A stretch of 64,000 bases of DNA from Mantis religiosa (GCA_030765055.1 CM060950.1:460471710-460535709), one strand, 5' to 3'. Positions 44,801-55,600 are shown, numbered from the stretch's first letter. Program-made: numbers and translations. The notes: generated by a model from the sequence alone, not told the origin.

Positions 44801-44825
44801 AACTTTGGAGGTTGTAAAATTACAC
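41807..44825 (+). repeat. Giant SINE A number 2: 108-bp array (about 24 units), recently homogenised
   Basis: The SINE A head is at 41807-41925 (gcccgcctctgtagcatagt, B-box region, then gttttccggggttttcc). It is interrupted by a minus-strand SINE A, then 42173-44815 is the body array, closed by the tail ggaggttgtaaaattac. Units from about 42440 to 44010 are essentially identical (tatcctgaaagatggaagtc, cagcgtgcgatatgacctaa, cgtctaagg). Because 108 is divisible by three, an uninterrupted 501-codon frame (42508-44013) of 36-residue repeats results. Edge units are diverged. Confidence 0.95.
41926..42172 (-). mobile_element. SINE A inserted into giant SINE number 2
   Basis: A normal-length copy on the minus strand with tail ggaggatgtaaaattac, B box and head gcccgcctcggtagcg. 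No clear TSD. It has the longer body form (catttcacccattccattca), unlike the array units. Confidence 0.9.
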
Positions 44826-45667
44826 GGGTTTATGAATACTTCGTGGGAGAGTGATTAAGAAGATATCATGTGAGTTCACAATGCCTTTGGTGATATCAGT
44901 TATTTTCATGATGCCAATTTTTATGTTCTTTTGTGTATTGTCACTATTGTATTGTTTGTTATCAAACCTTGGAAAGAGTATCGTATTTTAAGGCCACCAT
45001 ATATCGACTGGCATTTAAACATTTCACTATAGATTCAGTTTTCTGTATGTACAGTATTTTGTAACCACAATAAAACATTATTTGTACAACATTTGTCTTT
45101 CTGAATAAAGATTCGTGTGTAGAAATGTGAAGAGAAAGCGAGGGGACTAAGAGATAAGAAGAAGACGCAGTAGGCCTGTAGAGAGCGCTGTGTCTTGCAC
45201 TGACTGTACACTGCTGGAGTGAATGCACAGAATACATTAGTGGCGATTGTACTAGAAGGCCGACATGACATTCCTCTCACTGAGAATCCAGTTCATACAC
45301 AACACCCAAATTCATCTCCATTTTCAATAATACGATGTGTAACATTCACATGAATTTTTTTCTCCATCGTACTGAAAGTCGAGATACAGGCTTTCCTTAT
45401 GTAGGTGCTATAAAAATACAGAGAGCTCTTCTTTGAACTGATGACTATGTGATAACTCTGACATTCCGGCATCTTTACACCCCTAGGACAAAATTAAACA
45501 ATGACTTCATAATTTAGAACTGTACTTTCAAATAAAAAAAACAACAACAAATATTTACAGGGAATAAATAAACTGCAAATGGTTAACTCTAAATTATGTA
45601 AATGTATTTCACAAATTGTGTGTTTTAGGAGATACAGTCTTTTCTTTATAATAAGATTTTGTCTATG
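44826..45667. other. No recognised gene
   Basis: The stretch between two SINE arrays has only short open frames on the minus strand (about 45000-45280), without recognisable domains. Confidence 0.4.
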
Positions 45668-46583
45668 TCTTACGTTTTTTGAGTTTAGTCACATCGCACG
45701 ATGAATGAAATTATTTTCAAATGAGTCCAGGTTACATACAGCTTGGAGTTACCAGACACTAATCCTTCAGGATAAGAGGAAAACTCCAACGTTAAGCCAT
45801 ATCGGACGATGAATGTAATTTCGCCAAATGAGTGCAGAGCACATAGGACTTAGAGTTACCTGACATTCATCTTTCAGGATAAGGGAACACCTCCAACATT
45901 AAGTCATATCTGACGCTGAATGAAATGATGTTGAAATGAGTACAGGTTACTTAGCGCTTAAAGTTATCAGATATCTTTCAGGATAAGGGAAAACCTCCAA
46001 CGTTTTGTCATATTGGACGATGAATGAAATGATTTTCAAATGAGTACAGGGTACATAGAGCTTGGAGTTAGCAGACATTCATCTTTCAGGATAAAAGAAA
46101 ACCTTCAACGTCAAGCCATATCTGACGTTGAACAAAATATTTAAATGAGTACAGAGTACATAGTTACCTGACATACATCTTTCAGGATAAGGGAACACCT
46201 CCAACATTAAGTCACATCCGACGCTGAATGAAATGATGCTAAAATGAGTACAGGATACATAGAGCTTAGAGTTACCTGAAACTCATCTTTCAGGATAACA
46301 GAGAAACTCCACCGTTAAGTCATATCGGACGATGAATAAAATAATGTTTACCGTGCTAGGGGACCCGGGTTCGATTCCCGGCGGTGAAGGTGGGGATTTT
46401 TCTCCGACCAAGATAATTCCCCATCTACCCCAGAGTCTGTAAGTATGAATTGGAGTGTGATTGTGTGCGTGATATAATGATTAAAAAAAACCAAAGATGA
46501 CGAGTTAACACCTTCAGTATGTTGCAAAGGAGAACGGCCGCCGATATGACCATAGCAGTTAAAGGCGGGGTATAAATGAAACA

Positions 46584-46619
<36 letters not shown>

Positions 46620-47471
46620 AAATGAGTACAAGGTACGCAGAGCTTAGAGTTACCGGACGTTCATCTTTCAGGATAAGGGAAACCTAGAGTACATAGAGTT
46701 TGGAATTACCAGACACTAAGCCTTCAGGATAAGAGAAACACTCCAACGTTAAGTCATATCGGACGATGAATGAAATGATGTTCAAATGAGTTCAGGATAC
46801 ATAGAGCTTGGAGTTACCAGACACTAATCCTTCAGGATAAGAGAAACACTCCAATGTTAAGTCATATCGGAGGATGAATGAAATGATGTTCAAATGAGTT
46901 CAGGGTACATAGAGCTTAGAGTTACCAGACACTAATCCTTCAGGATAGGAGAAAAATTCCAACGTTAAGACATCAAACGATGAATGAAATGAGATTCAAC
47001 TGAGTACAGGGTACATAGAGCTTGGAGTTACCAGACACTAATCCTTCAGGATAGGAGAAAAATTCCAACGTTAAGACATCAAACGATGAATGAAATGAGA
47101 TTCAAATGAGTACAGGGTACATAGAGCTTGGAGTTACCAGACACTAATCCTTCAGGATAGGAGAAAAATTCCAACGTTAAGACATCAAACGATGAATGAA
47201 ATGAGATTCAACTGAGTACAGGGTACATAGAGCTTGGAGTTACCAGACATTCATCTTTCAGCATAGGAGAAAACCTCCAACGTTAAGTCATATTGGACGA
47301 TGCATGGAATGATATTCAAATGAGTACAGGGTAAATAGAGCTTGGAGGAACTAAATATTCGTCTTTCAGATAAGGGAAAACCCCGTAAAAAGCTTATCTT
47401 GACTGAGATTCGAGCTCGGGAGCTTTTAAACTTTAGGCACACATACTACCACGTACGCTAGAGAGGTGGGC
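45668..47471 (-). repeat. Giant SINE A number 3 (minus strand), about 13 diverged units
   Basis: On the minus strand, the head is at 47471-47390 (cctctctagcgtacgtggta, B-box gagctcgaatctcag), then body units of about 100-108 bp run down to 45690. They carry cattcatcgtccgatatgac, aacgttggag and tcctgaaagatgaatgtc. A SINE D interrupts at 46351-46617. Units are much more diverged than in array 2, apart from a small block repeating ccaacgttaagacatcaaac three times. Confidence 0.9.
46351..46617 (+). mobile_element. SINE D with poly(A), inserted in the SINE A array
   Basis: It starts within the tRNA region (ccgtgctaggggacccgggt, then the tcgattcccggcgg B box), runs through the family body and ends in a poly(A) of about 30 at 46587-46616. 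The tail shows that this family uses poly(A) retroposition. Confidence 0.88.
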
Positions 47472-47815
47472 ACTTAGTGTACTTTATTGGTCAAAAAAAA
47501 TTGTACAGAAGGTTTTATTACATATTTTGTTGTAACAGTGACAACAGAAGGGTACAGTCGATTTAAAAAAAAATGTTTTAAGATCGCGTGGCTCTCCGAT
47601 TGCTTTGATATTTCACTCACTTTACATGTGCTGGACACTGAGAAGCGAATATATATGTAACTATATAAAATGCGTTTAACATTCTTTCAACAAGATCAAC
47701 ATTTTTGTAATAAAGTTTTGATCATCTCTTACGGTTTACTAGTTATGGCAAAAGTCACACAGAATGATCAGAACTTCAAACAATATTCCCAGTAAAAAAC
47801 GCCCAATAGGCGTCT
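47472..47815. other. No recognised gene
   Basis: AT-rich, nothing supportable. Confidence 0.35.
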
Positions 47816-48041
47816 GGGTAGCCTCGGTAGCTTAGATAATAACATATCTGCCTAACGTTCAAGAGGTCCCGAGTTCGAATCTCGGTCGGGCTGAGTTACG
47901 TGGATAAGGTTTATTTCCTAAAATATGAATGTCAGGTAACTCTAAGCTCCATGACCCCGGTCTCATTTGAGCATCATTTCGCCCATTTCATTCGTCGTCC
48001 GATATGACTTAAGGTTGGAGGACGTAAATTACAACAAAAAA
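47816..48041 (+). mobile_element. SINE A
   Basis: Head gcctcggtagcttagataat, B box gagttcgaatctcgg, body with the longer catttcgcccatttcattcg form, and tail ggaggacgtaaattacaac. It abuts the 3' end of an M1 mariner. A short cccaata on both sides is the only possible TSD. Confidence 0.9.
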
Positions 48042-48063
48042 AGTCCCAATAAAGATACAAGAC

Positions 48064-49298
48064 ATTTCTTTCAGAAATTGTTTTTATTATTTTTCAGCAT
48101 ATTCTCCTTGTAACACTACACACTTCTCCCAGCGATGCTCCCATCTCTGTAACCCGTCCAAATAGTACTCTGCGTTTTTCTCTACAAAATAATTGTTCAC
48201 GGAGGTGACTGCCTCTTCCTTTGACGAAAATCTGTCCTCCGAGCGCAATTTTCAGATGAAGGAACAAAAAGAACTCGTTTAGGACTAGATCTGATGAGTA
48301 AGGCGGATGATCAAGCAGTTCAAACCGTAATTCGTGGATTTTCGCCATTGCAGCTGCTGAGGTGTGAGGCGGTGTGTTGTCTTGGTGAAACAGGATTTTC
48401 TTTTTCTGCAAATGTGGCCGTTTTTCCGCAAGTTCTGCCTTCAGCTTGTTAAGTAATTATGTGTGGTATGTTTCTGTAAAGTTTTTGTTTTTTTCCTTTT
48501 TGAAGATATACCAAAAGACCGTCCCCATCACTTTCCCAGCAGAAAAAAAAACAGTCCTTTTTTTTTTTTTTTTCTTTGAGCCGGTTACCTCTTTGCAGTT
48601 CACTGTTTGGACTCTATTTTTGTTTCTGGCGTATAATGGTGTATCCAAGTTTCATTTACAGTAATTAATCGGCGTCAAAATTCGGATTTATTGCGCCAAT
48701 AGTGCGTTGGAAATAATCATTCGAACACGTTTTTTGATCTAACGAGGGAAAACACGGCACCCAACGCGCGGATAGCTTTCTCATGTCTAAATGTTGATTT
48801 AATTTGTGACAAATATGTTCTTTTGACATGATCATAGCCTCTGCTATCTCTCTCACTTTAATTCGGCGGTCGTCTAAGACCATTTGGTAAACTTTGGCGA
48901 TGTTATCTTCGGTAGTTTTAGTTTTTGGACGTCCCGAACGTTCATCGGCTCGCAAGCTCTTACGGCCACGTTTAAATTCAGCTGCCCAAAATTTCACTGT
49001 GGTAAATGATGGTGCAAAGTCCCCATACACAGAATCCAACTCATCGTTGATTTGCGTAGGCGTATTGCCTTTCAAAAACAAATATTTAGTGTCAGCTCGA
49101 TACTTGATTTTGTCCTTTTTCACAAAACCACTCACCTCAACTCACTCAAACGACCGTTACATAACAACTGAGCGTCCAAAATGGCTAAAATTTCTGTGAG
49201 TAACTGTCAACAGATTAATAAACGAAATGCACTAGCTTTTATTTACGAGTGGCGCCAATTTGGTGTTGCGGTCGGAAGGATTTCAGACCACCCTCGTA
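48064..49298 (-). pseudogene. Mariner M1 element c, nearly full length
   Basis: The 5' TIR ends at 49298 (cagaccaccctcgta on plus). N-terminal transposase, 49135-48665: KYLFLKGNTPTQINDELDSV, KFWAAEFKRGRKSLRADERS, VREIAEAMIMSKEHICHKLN. C-terminal part, 48411-48094: LFHQDNTPPHTSAAAMAKIH (second Asp), YSSDLVLNEFFLF (third Asp changed), then one single copy of the segment that is amplified at 5985-9885. The middle, including the first Asp block, is frameshifted. The 3' TIR is missing beside the SINE. Confidence 0.88.
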
Positions 49299-50004
49299 AA
49301 AAAATTATGATTTAAAAAGATTTCTCTACAGTCTCTTATAGTTCACGCATTCAAACTTCCTTCAGAATGAAGCGAATATATACTGTCCAGTTTTTAAACA
49401 GTTGACTGTCGCTGTATGTAATTATTTCTGTAAAGATTTCTTTCAATTAAATAGAGTATAAGATTTTTTTTCAAGTTATCTTCTTAATGGGTTGGATACA
49501 TTGACACGAGGAAGAAAAAGACAGTTGCGTGACGTTCTTCATGTTTACATAGCTGGTGTTAACAGCTCGCCTAATCAAACTTGAACTTGGAACTGTTTCA
49601 AGATGACATAATCTCCCTTAATGAGCTTCATCCGTCACAACAACATGCCAAAAACATATTATTACTATGGTTAATTAATTTACTTATTTGGTTATCGTGT
49701 ATTTCCTATCTGAAACAACTGTCGATCACACATGTGAACGTGTGTTCTCAGTGCTGCCAACCTGTAAGGATCCGGTTTTGGAAGAAGAGGAAGTAAAGTA
49801 TTGGTACACTGAATCAGATAGACATTTTTTAAAACCTGGATATCTATATTAATTAAAGGGACGCTAAATTATTATAATTTATAAGTTCCAAGTTTAAGTT
49901 TGATTAGGCGTGCAACACCAGCTATGTAAACATGGAATAAACTATAAGAGAATGTACAGAATTCATTTTAAAACAACTTTTTTGTGTGGAAACGTAGAGT
50001 CAGA
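49299..50004. other. No recognised gene
   Basis: Short open frames only. Confidence 0.4.
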
Positions 50005-50470
50005 CTGAAATATTCAATGCCATAGCCGGAATTTGAACCACGGATCTTCTGGTCTCCGTCCAGCCGCTCTAACCATTGAGCTACTAAGGCCAACATGCCA
50101 AAATGACATTAAATTCTCCAACTGACTCGTATTTTTTCCGGTAAACCACTAGGAGTTCTCATAAACACGTGAGACAACTACCTTAATGGCGACTTACTAT
50201 GCTGTAAGTACTTTATGGCCCGGGCGTTATATTTCGGACCACTACTAGGTCAATTAATGGAAATTAATTGTTCTTTCACACTGGCCGTGTGTAGGCTAAA
50301 ATATGGAAAGATAGAGTAAGACTGAAAATTTAAATGCCATAGCCGGGATTTAAACCACGGATCTTCTGGTCTCCACAGTTGGAGAATTTAATGTCATATT
50401 GGCACGTTGGCCATAGTAGCGCAGTGGTAGCCTACACACGGCCAGTGTGAAAGAACAATTAATTTCTAAC
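50005..50470. mobile_element. SINE G cluster with inverted tRNA-like heads
   Basis: On the minus strand, 50027-50095 reads as a tRNA-like head: ttagtagctcaatggttaga (A box), then gtggttcaaattccggc (B box). A second minus piece is at about 50262-50380. A plus-strand head with tail is at 50400-50470. The sequence gaaattaattgttctttcac (50261) is inverted at about 50447-50466. The spacer gagaatttaatgtca and ggtaaaccactaggagttct is also found at 61130-61215. Confidence 0.6.
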
Positions 50471-50654
50471 TTTTTTGTGGCATTTGTTTATTTCCCAGAT
50501 GTGTATTGGTTTGAATGTTTCAGTATTTTTGTCATTTATTTACAGATATTTTCTGGGAATATTATTTGAAGTCCTGTTCATTCTTGGTGACTTTTGCTAT
50601 AACTAGTAAACCCTAAATGTCAAATGCATTTTATATAGTTGTTATTGTATTATA

Positions 50655-50938
50655 TTTATTCTTTTTTTATTTGTTCCACGTATACTCCACCTTTAACTAC
50701 AATGGTCACATTGGTGGCCGTTCTCCTTTGGAAGATATCGAAGGTGTTAACTTGTATTCGTTGGGTTTTAATCATTAAATCACGCACACCTTCACACTCT
50801 CAGTCATACTTCCAGACTCTGGGGAAGATGAGGAATTATCTTGGTTGGAGAAAAATCCTCACTCCCACCACCGGGAATCAAACCTGGGACCCTTAGCACG
50901 ACAGGCAGGTGCTCTACCGACTAAGCTACGGGGACAGC
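50655..50938 (-). mobile_element. SINE D, full length
   Basis: On the minus strand, gctgtccccgtagcttagtc with gtagagcacctgcctgtcgt forms a near-complete tRNA-like head. A B-box-like ggtttgattcccggtgg, the body and an A-rich tail at about 50655-50670 follow. It is the most complete SINE D in the window. Confidence 0.88.
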
Positions 50939-50962
50939 CACTATAACTCTTCTAAACAATAT

Positions 50963-51439
50963 CTACACTAATATAAATTAAAAGTCTTGTTTGCATACAT
51001 TTAAAATGCTCTTTATTTCGGAAAAAAGAGGCTTTGTACACCCCTTACAACAGCAAAGTGACGTAACATACACAGACGCAGTCTTTACGGCCGCCTTGTT
51101 ACACTGCCACACGTAAACAAACAAAAGAATTCACTGCGCTACACTTCAAATGTCCACACACTCACAATTACTGCAAAGCTGCAGCTCAATTAACAACTCA
51201 CTAGCAACTGACTTCGTTCTAACACTTTGCCGGCTTTTATACCTCCAGGCATTGTTCTAGAAAGCCGCCGACGTTTCAAGGCCTTCCGTGGCGGCAATAG
51301 AAAGGCGGAATTATCCAGGCATCACCGTCTCTCTCTCGGCAAGCGTTCAGCGCTCGCACCGCTGTCCCCTTCTTTGTTGCGCACGCGCCGGCACTTGCTC
51401 GTCGCGGCTCCAACACATAAAAAAATGCGATTGGTGACA
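50963..51439 (-). mobile_element. Solo LTR, ATAT on both sides
   Basis: On the minus strand it starts TGTCACCAATCGC. A TATA-type ggaggtataaaagccggc is at about 51232-51249, and gaaataaagagcatttt is near the end. ATAT at 50959-50962 and 51440-51443 may be the TSD, although the 3' end is then TAG rather than CA. Same family as 22030-22426. Confidence 0.65.
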
Positions 51440-51636
51440 ATATATTTAGTGTGAATATCAGAAGATTTGTTTTGCCCTATGATTCTTTGTTAATACATTA
51501 GCCGTTGCCAATTCTTCTTCTCTGTTTTTGTTACTTCACTTAGTTCGAAGTGTATGTCCAGTTAATTTTATATACACGATGATGTAGCTTTTAAATGAGC
51601 ATTTTAATTGGAGAAACCTGTAATGTTGACATAATA

Positions 51637-52890
51637 AGAGGGTGAGTCAAATGAAAACCTTAAGTTGGTAACAACAAATCGAAATTTCGTGCCGTTACCC
51701 TGTAAGTTGGTAAGCGTGCTACAAACAGCATGCAAAATGGCCTGCAGGTGGCAGGATACTGCAGTTGCACACATACCGTCGTATTATCAGTATAAAATGG
51801 CCGCCCTACTTGCGACTTTCACCAGGGAAGAATAGCGTTCTGTTATTCAGTTTTTTGAGTAGTGAAGGTGAGAAACCTATAGAAATTCATCGACGAATGA
51901 AGATTCAGTACGGTGATGTATGTTTGTCACATCAGCAAGTCTACGAATGGAGTAGGAAGTTCGCAAATGGTGTGACTTCAGTGGAAGATGCTCCACGTCC
52001 AGGTCAGGTACAACGAGTTGTGACTCCACAGAAGATTGCAGCAGTTGAAGCCATAGTGAAGGACAACCGCTGAATGTGACACTGAATGACATTGCAGCAT
52101 GTTTACAGATTAGTCATGGGTCAGCAACCCACATTGTACATGATGTGCTCCAGTTTCACAAATTGTCTGCCACGGCAGCTGACTCCTGAAATGAGATAAC
52201 GACTTGTTGATGCTTGTGAACAGCTTCTTCATCGCTTTGAACGGGATGGTGATGGCTTCCTCGCAAGAATCGTTACTGGGGAGGAAACCTTAGTTCACTT
52301 CGACCAACCGGAAACGAAGAGAGCCAGCAAGGAATGGCGCCATCCCTCATCACCTAAACCAAAGAAGTTTCGAACAGAACCATCAGCAGGGAAGGTTATG
52401 CTGACTCTCTTTTGGGACGAAAAAGGCGTCATTTTGGAGCATTACATGCCTAGAGGGACCACTGTCACCAGTGCGTCATACACAGATCTCCTAAAAATCA
52501 TCTGTGGCCTGCAATCAAATCAAGGCGACGTGGATTGCTTTCAGCAAGTGTCCTTTTGGGACATGACAATGCAGGGCCCCACGCTGCCCGTACAGCAGTT
52601 GCAACAATCACAAACCTGCATTTTGAGTGTCTTCCTCATCCATCATACTCACCAGACCTTGCCCCAAATAATTTCCATATGTTTGGACCACTCAAAGACG
52701 CAATAGGAGGAAAGATGAAGAGGTACGCCACGCGGTGCATGAATTGTTGTGCGGACTACCAAAATAATTTTTTTCTAAAGTCATTTATGCACTTTGTGAG
52801 CGCTGGAGGACTTGCATTGAGTGTGGGGGAGTTCTGCACAATAAATAATATTTAAAACAATATTTTAGGTTTTCATTTGACTCACCCTCC
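51637..52890 (+). mobile_element. Mariner M4, full length with both TIRs
   Basis: The sequence agagggtgagtcaaatgaaa begins at 51637. The reverse complement at 52866-52890 differs at one position in the first 25. TA flanks both ends. The length of 1,254 bp is normal for mariner. It is the only full-length mariner here without insertions. Confidence 0.92.
51796..52850 (+). pseudogene. M4 mariner transposase with two lost catalytic residues
   Basis: The ATG at 51796 gives MAALLATFTREE, then a stop. The frame-shifted continuation has KPIEIHRRMKIQYGDVCLSH, QQVYEWSRKFANGVTSVEDA and RPGQ. Further on, the first catalytic Asp block reads VTGEETLVHFDQPETKRAS, where VTGDETW is expected (Asp to Glu). 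The second is intact, LLGHDNAGPHAART. The third reads YSPDLAPNNFHMFGPLKDA, where the Asp of LAPSDF has become Asn. At least three frameshifts or stops. It cannot be active. Confidence 0.88.
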
Positions 52891-53019
52891 TAAATAAATA
52901 CATTTTTATTTCCTGAGAATATTATGGCTAAGTATTCTCTTCCTAAAAATGCCCTATTTTCCTTGCTGTTTCCGTTAACACATCGATTCCACTGGTTCGC
53001 TATCTGCCATTAGAGCCGT

Positions 53020-53290
53020 GTTTGTGTAACTGGTATCTCGTGTTGAACTTGACACTTGCAGAATCGTGACCCTGGACATCAGATATGTTGGCACAAAAAC
53101 AACAATTCTGTGCAAGTGTTCTCCAACCGCCAAAGTTCAAACGTGCACAACTGGACGCCAGGCGCCGATATTATGTTACGTAAGGCGACGGCCTGTATTG
53201 ATAATCGTTACTTCCTACTGTGTACGTACACCAAGTATTGCATTCCACCTAAAAATTCAATATATCCATGTAACCCTCATGTCCGGAGCC
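53020..53290 (+). other. Exon-like segment 1, paralogous to 56233-56490
   Basis: A splice-acceptor-like cttgacacttgcag precedes aatcgtgaccctggac. The frame (TTILCKCSPTAKVQTCTTGR) aligns with the segment-2 frame (VVCSCLLQPLEVQMCTATNR), keeping the Cys-x-Cys and VQ-x-CT positions. A donor-like ttacgtaagg follows at about 53185. The start codon and hydrophobic leader are not preserved here. Homology extends outside the coding part. Confidence 0.4.
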
Positions 53291-53397
53291 CCTGCCAATA
53301 ACAGTGTTATCCCTTAAAAGTTAAACATATGCATGTCGTACATTTATTCTACATTGTAAGGAGTTTATCACAGAACTTTTATAGTACATAATTAAAT

Positions 53398-54288
53398 AAG
53401 AGGGCTGTTCAATAAAGAATGATCATAATTTTTATAATTTTTCGCACTAAAATTCAATCTTATTATACTCTGTTAGCTTAATGTGAAACAAACACGCCGT
53501 AGTAGTTTCATTGTTGGTACTCCTGGTTCCCGCCTGTGAGAACCAGACAAGTGCAGTATTACCTACCTCTGCAATAGAGGTAACACGCGAGGAACAATAT
53601 GCGGCTTTGAAATTCTGCTTTCGTCTCAACAAATCTGCAGTTGAAGCCTATACAATGTTACAGGAGGCCTATGGAGAGTCTGTTCTTCTCTACAGCACAG
53701 CTCGAAGGTGATTTAAAATGTTTAAAGAAGGGAACAATCAATTTCAAAGGAAGGTGGACCCGGTGCTCCAGTTACTGCTCTTACGGAAGAAAACATCAAC
53801 ACTGCTGCTATCATAGTGAGAGAGGATCGACGAATTACCTTACGATCACTTTCTGAAATACTGAACATTTCAGTGAGTGCCACATTTCCGTGAAGCAGGC
53901 TGGATGCTGCAGCACGATAATGCGCGGCCGCATAATGCCCAAGTTGTTGCTGAATATCTTGCAAAAATCAAGGTGAAGTACATCCCTCACCCTCGCTATA
54001 GTCCGGATTTAGCCCCATGTGACTTTTTTCTATTCCCTAACTTGAAGAAACGCCTTCGTGGGAGGCATTATCCATCATCAGAAGCTGTGGTGAAGGCTGC
54101 GGAGGCGATTTTGAAGGATCTCTCAAAAATGGTTTCCAGCGTGTCTTTGAAGACTGGCAGAAACGCTGGGACAAGTACATCGCATTCAGGGGAGACTATT
54201 TTGAGAAGGACCATCAAAATTACGAGGATGAGTAAAGGTATGTTGTCAAAACAAAACTGTGATCATTGTTTATTGAACAGCCTTATAA
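53398..54288 (+). mobile_element. Mariner M2 element c, both TIRs, internally deleted
   Basis: Ends gggctgttcaataaagaatg (53402) and, reversed, aggctgttcaataaacaatg (to 54287). The N-terminus is present: TREEQYAALKFCFRLNKSAV and EAYTMLQEAYGESV. After a deletion of the first-Asp region near 53881, the frame 53877-54437 has GWMLQHDNARPHNAQVVAEY (second Asp) and YSPDLAPCDFFLFPNLKKRL (third Asp), ending in the TIR. It complements copies a and b, which lack the N-terminus. Confidence 0.9.
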
Positions 54289-54340
54289 TTTGTGCATATT
54301 TATGCATATATTTTACTATTTCAGCAATGATTGGTACACA

Positions 54341-54635
54341 TACAAGGTGCGTTCAAGTTATAACACCTATTTTTTCAGGACTGGGACTAGATAGGAACTT
54401 CTGGTTTATTTTAAAATACAAGTGGGCCCTTTCTTAATGCGTGACAGAGATGGCAGCACTGTACAGTTCTAATAACTCTAGTGCCAGCGACGAAAGTTAG
54501 GACTGTTTTCGAATCTTATAATGACGACGTTTTCATTGCAAGAACATCGTGTAATCATTCGTTTTCTCCATGTACGTGATGTGACCCCTATTGAAATTCA
54601 TCGCCAGTTGAGTGAGGCATGTGGTGATGGTATAC
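54341..54635 (+). pseudogene. Mariner M3 relic c: 5' end only
   Basis: The terminal repeat tacaaggtgcgttcaagtta is followed by the 5'UTR and MTTFSLQEHRVIIRFLHVRD, VTPIEIHRQLSEACGDG. It breaks off at ggtgatggtat, where the 102-bp array begins. Confidence 0.85.
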
Positions 54636-55350
54636 TCCTCCACAGGAGAGCAAGTCTCCGAGGCCTGAGACGCAGGGGGTTTGGAGAAGTTTCCCACACC
54701 CTCCCTGGACAGGTTTATGACACTCCATGCCAGTACTGTCCTCCATAGGAGAGTAAGCCTCCGAGGCCTGAGACGCAGGGGGTTGGCGAAGGTTCCCACA
54801 CCCTCCCTGGACAGGTTTATGTCACCCCATGTCCGTACTGTCCTCCACAGGAGAGTAAGTCTCCGAGGCCTGAGACGCAGGGGGTTGGCGAAGTTTCCCA
54901 CACACTCCCTGGACAGCTTTATGTCACCCCATGTCAGTACTGTCCTCTACAGGAGAGTAAGTCTCCGAGGCCTGAGACGCAGGGGGTTGGCGAAGTTTCC
55001 CACACCCTCCCTGGACAGGTTTATGTCACCCCATGTCAGTACTGTCCTCTACAGGAGAGTAAGTCTCCGAGGCCTGAGACGCAGGGGGTTGGCGAAGTTT
55101 CCCACACCCTCCCTGGACAGCTTTATGTCACCCCATGTCAGTACTGTCCTCTACAGGAGAGTAAGTCTCCGAGGCCTGAGACGCAGGGGGTTGGCGAAGT
55201 TTCCCACACACTCCCTGGACAGCTTTATGTCACCCCATGTCAGTACTGTCCTCTACAGGAGAGTAAGTCTCCGAGGCCTGAGACGCAGGGGGTTGGCGAA
55301 GTTTCCCACACACTCCCTGGACAGCTTTGTGTCACCCCATGTCAGTACTG
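54636..55350 (+). repeat. 102-bp tandem array, seven copies
   Basis: The unit is ctccacaggagagtaagtct, ccgaggcctgagacgcaggg, ggttggcgaagtttcccaca, ccctccctggacaggtttat, gtcaccccatgtcagtactgt. 102 bp equals 34 codons, so a 235-codon frame (54681-55388, SLRGLRRRGLAKFPTPSLDR repeats) runs through. It lies exactly between a broken M3 mariner and a Penelope fragment. I find no single-copy source in the window. Confidence 0.93.
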
Positions 55351-55600
55351 TCCTCCACTGCTCTGTTCATGTTCGTTTATTCTGGTAGCGATGGTGCTTC
55401 CGGTTTGTCCTATATACGGTGTCCCACATTCACAGGGAATGCGGTACACTCCCGGAACTTGGAAGCCCAGTTCGTGTTTCACTGGTCTCAACAGATATTT
55501 AATCTTCGGAGGTGGCTTGTGGATGGTGCTGATGTTGTATTTGGCGAGAATTCAGCTGGATTTCAGTTCAGCTCCCCTTGGAAACCGGCCTTAAAATTGA
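55351..55600 (-). pseudogene. Penelope-like GIY-YIG endonuclease fragment
   Basis: On the minus strand, KHELGFQVPGVYRIPCECGT and PYIGQTGSTIATRINEHEQ show the GIY-YIG core (GVY and YIG) with the CEC Cys pair typical of Penelope endonucleases. Upstream, ILAKYNISTIHKPPPKIK links to the RT. The reading frame enters the 102-bp array after NEHEQ. RT sequence is not visible. A different Penelope lineage lies at 28380-29230. Confidence 0.8.

Noticed and set aside
31317..47471. Regular direct repeats that could suggest CRISPR arrays
   Set aside because: Units are contiguous without unique spacers, the sequence is eukaryotic and the units are SINE-derived.
54681..55388. A 235-codon repetitive ORF (and a shorter minus-strand one)
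   Set aside because: Artefact of the 102-bp (34-codon) tandem array.
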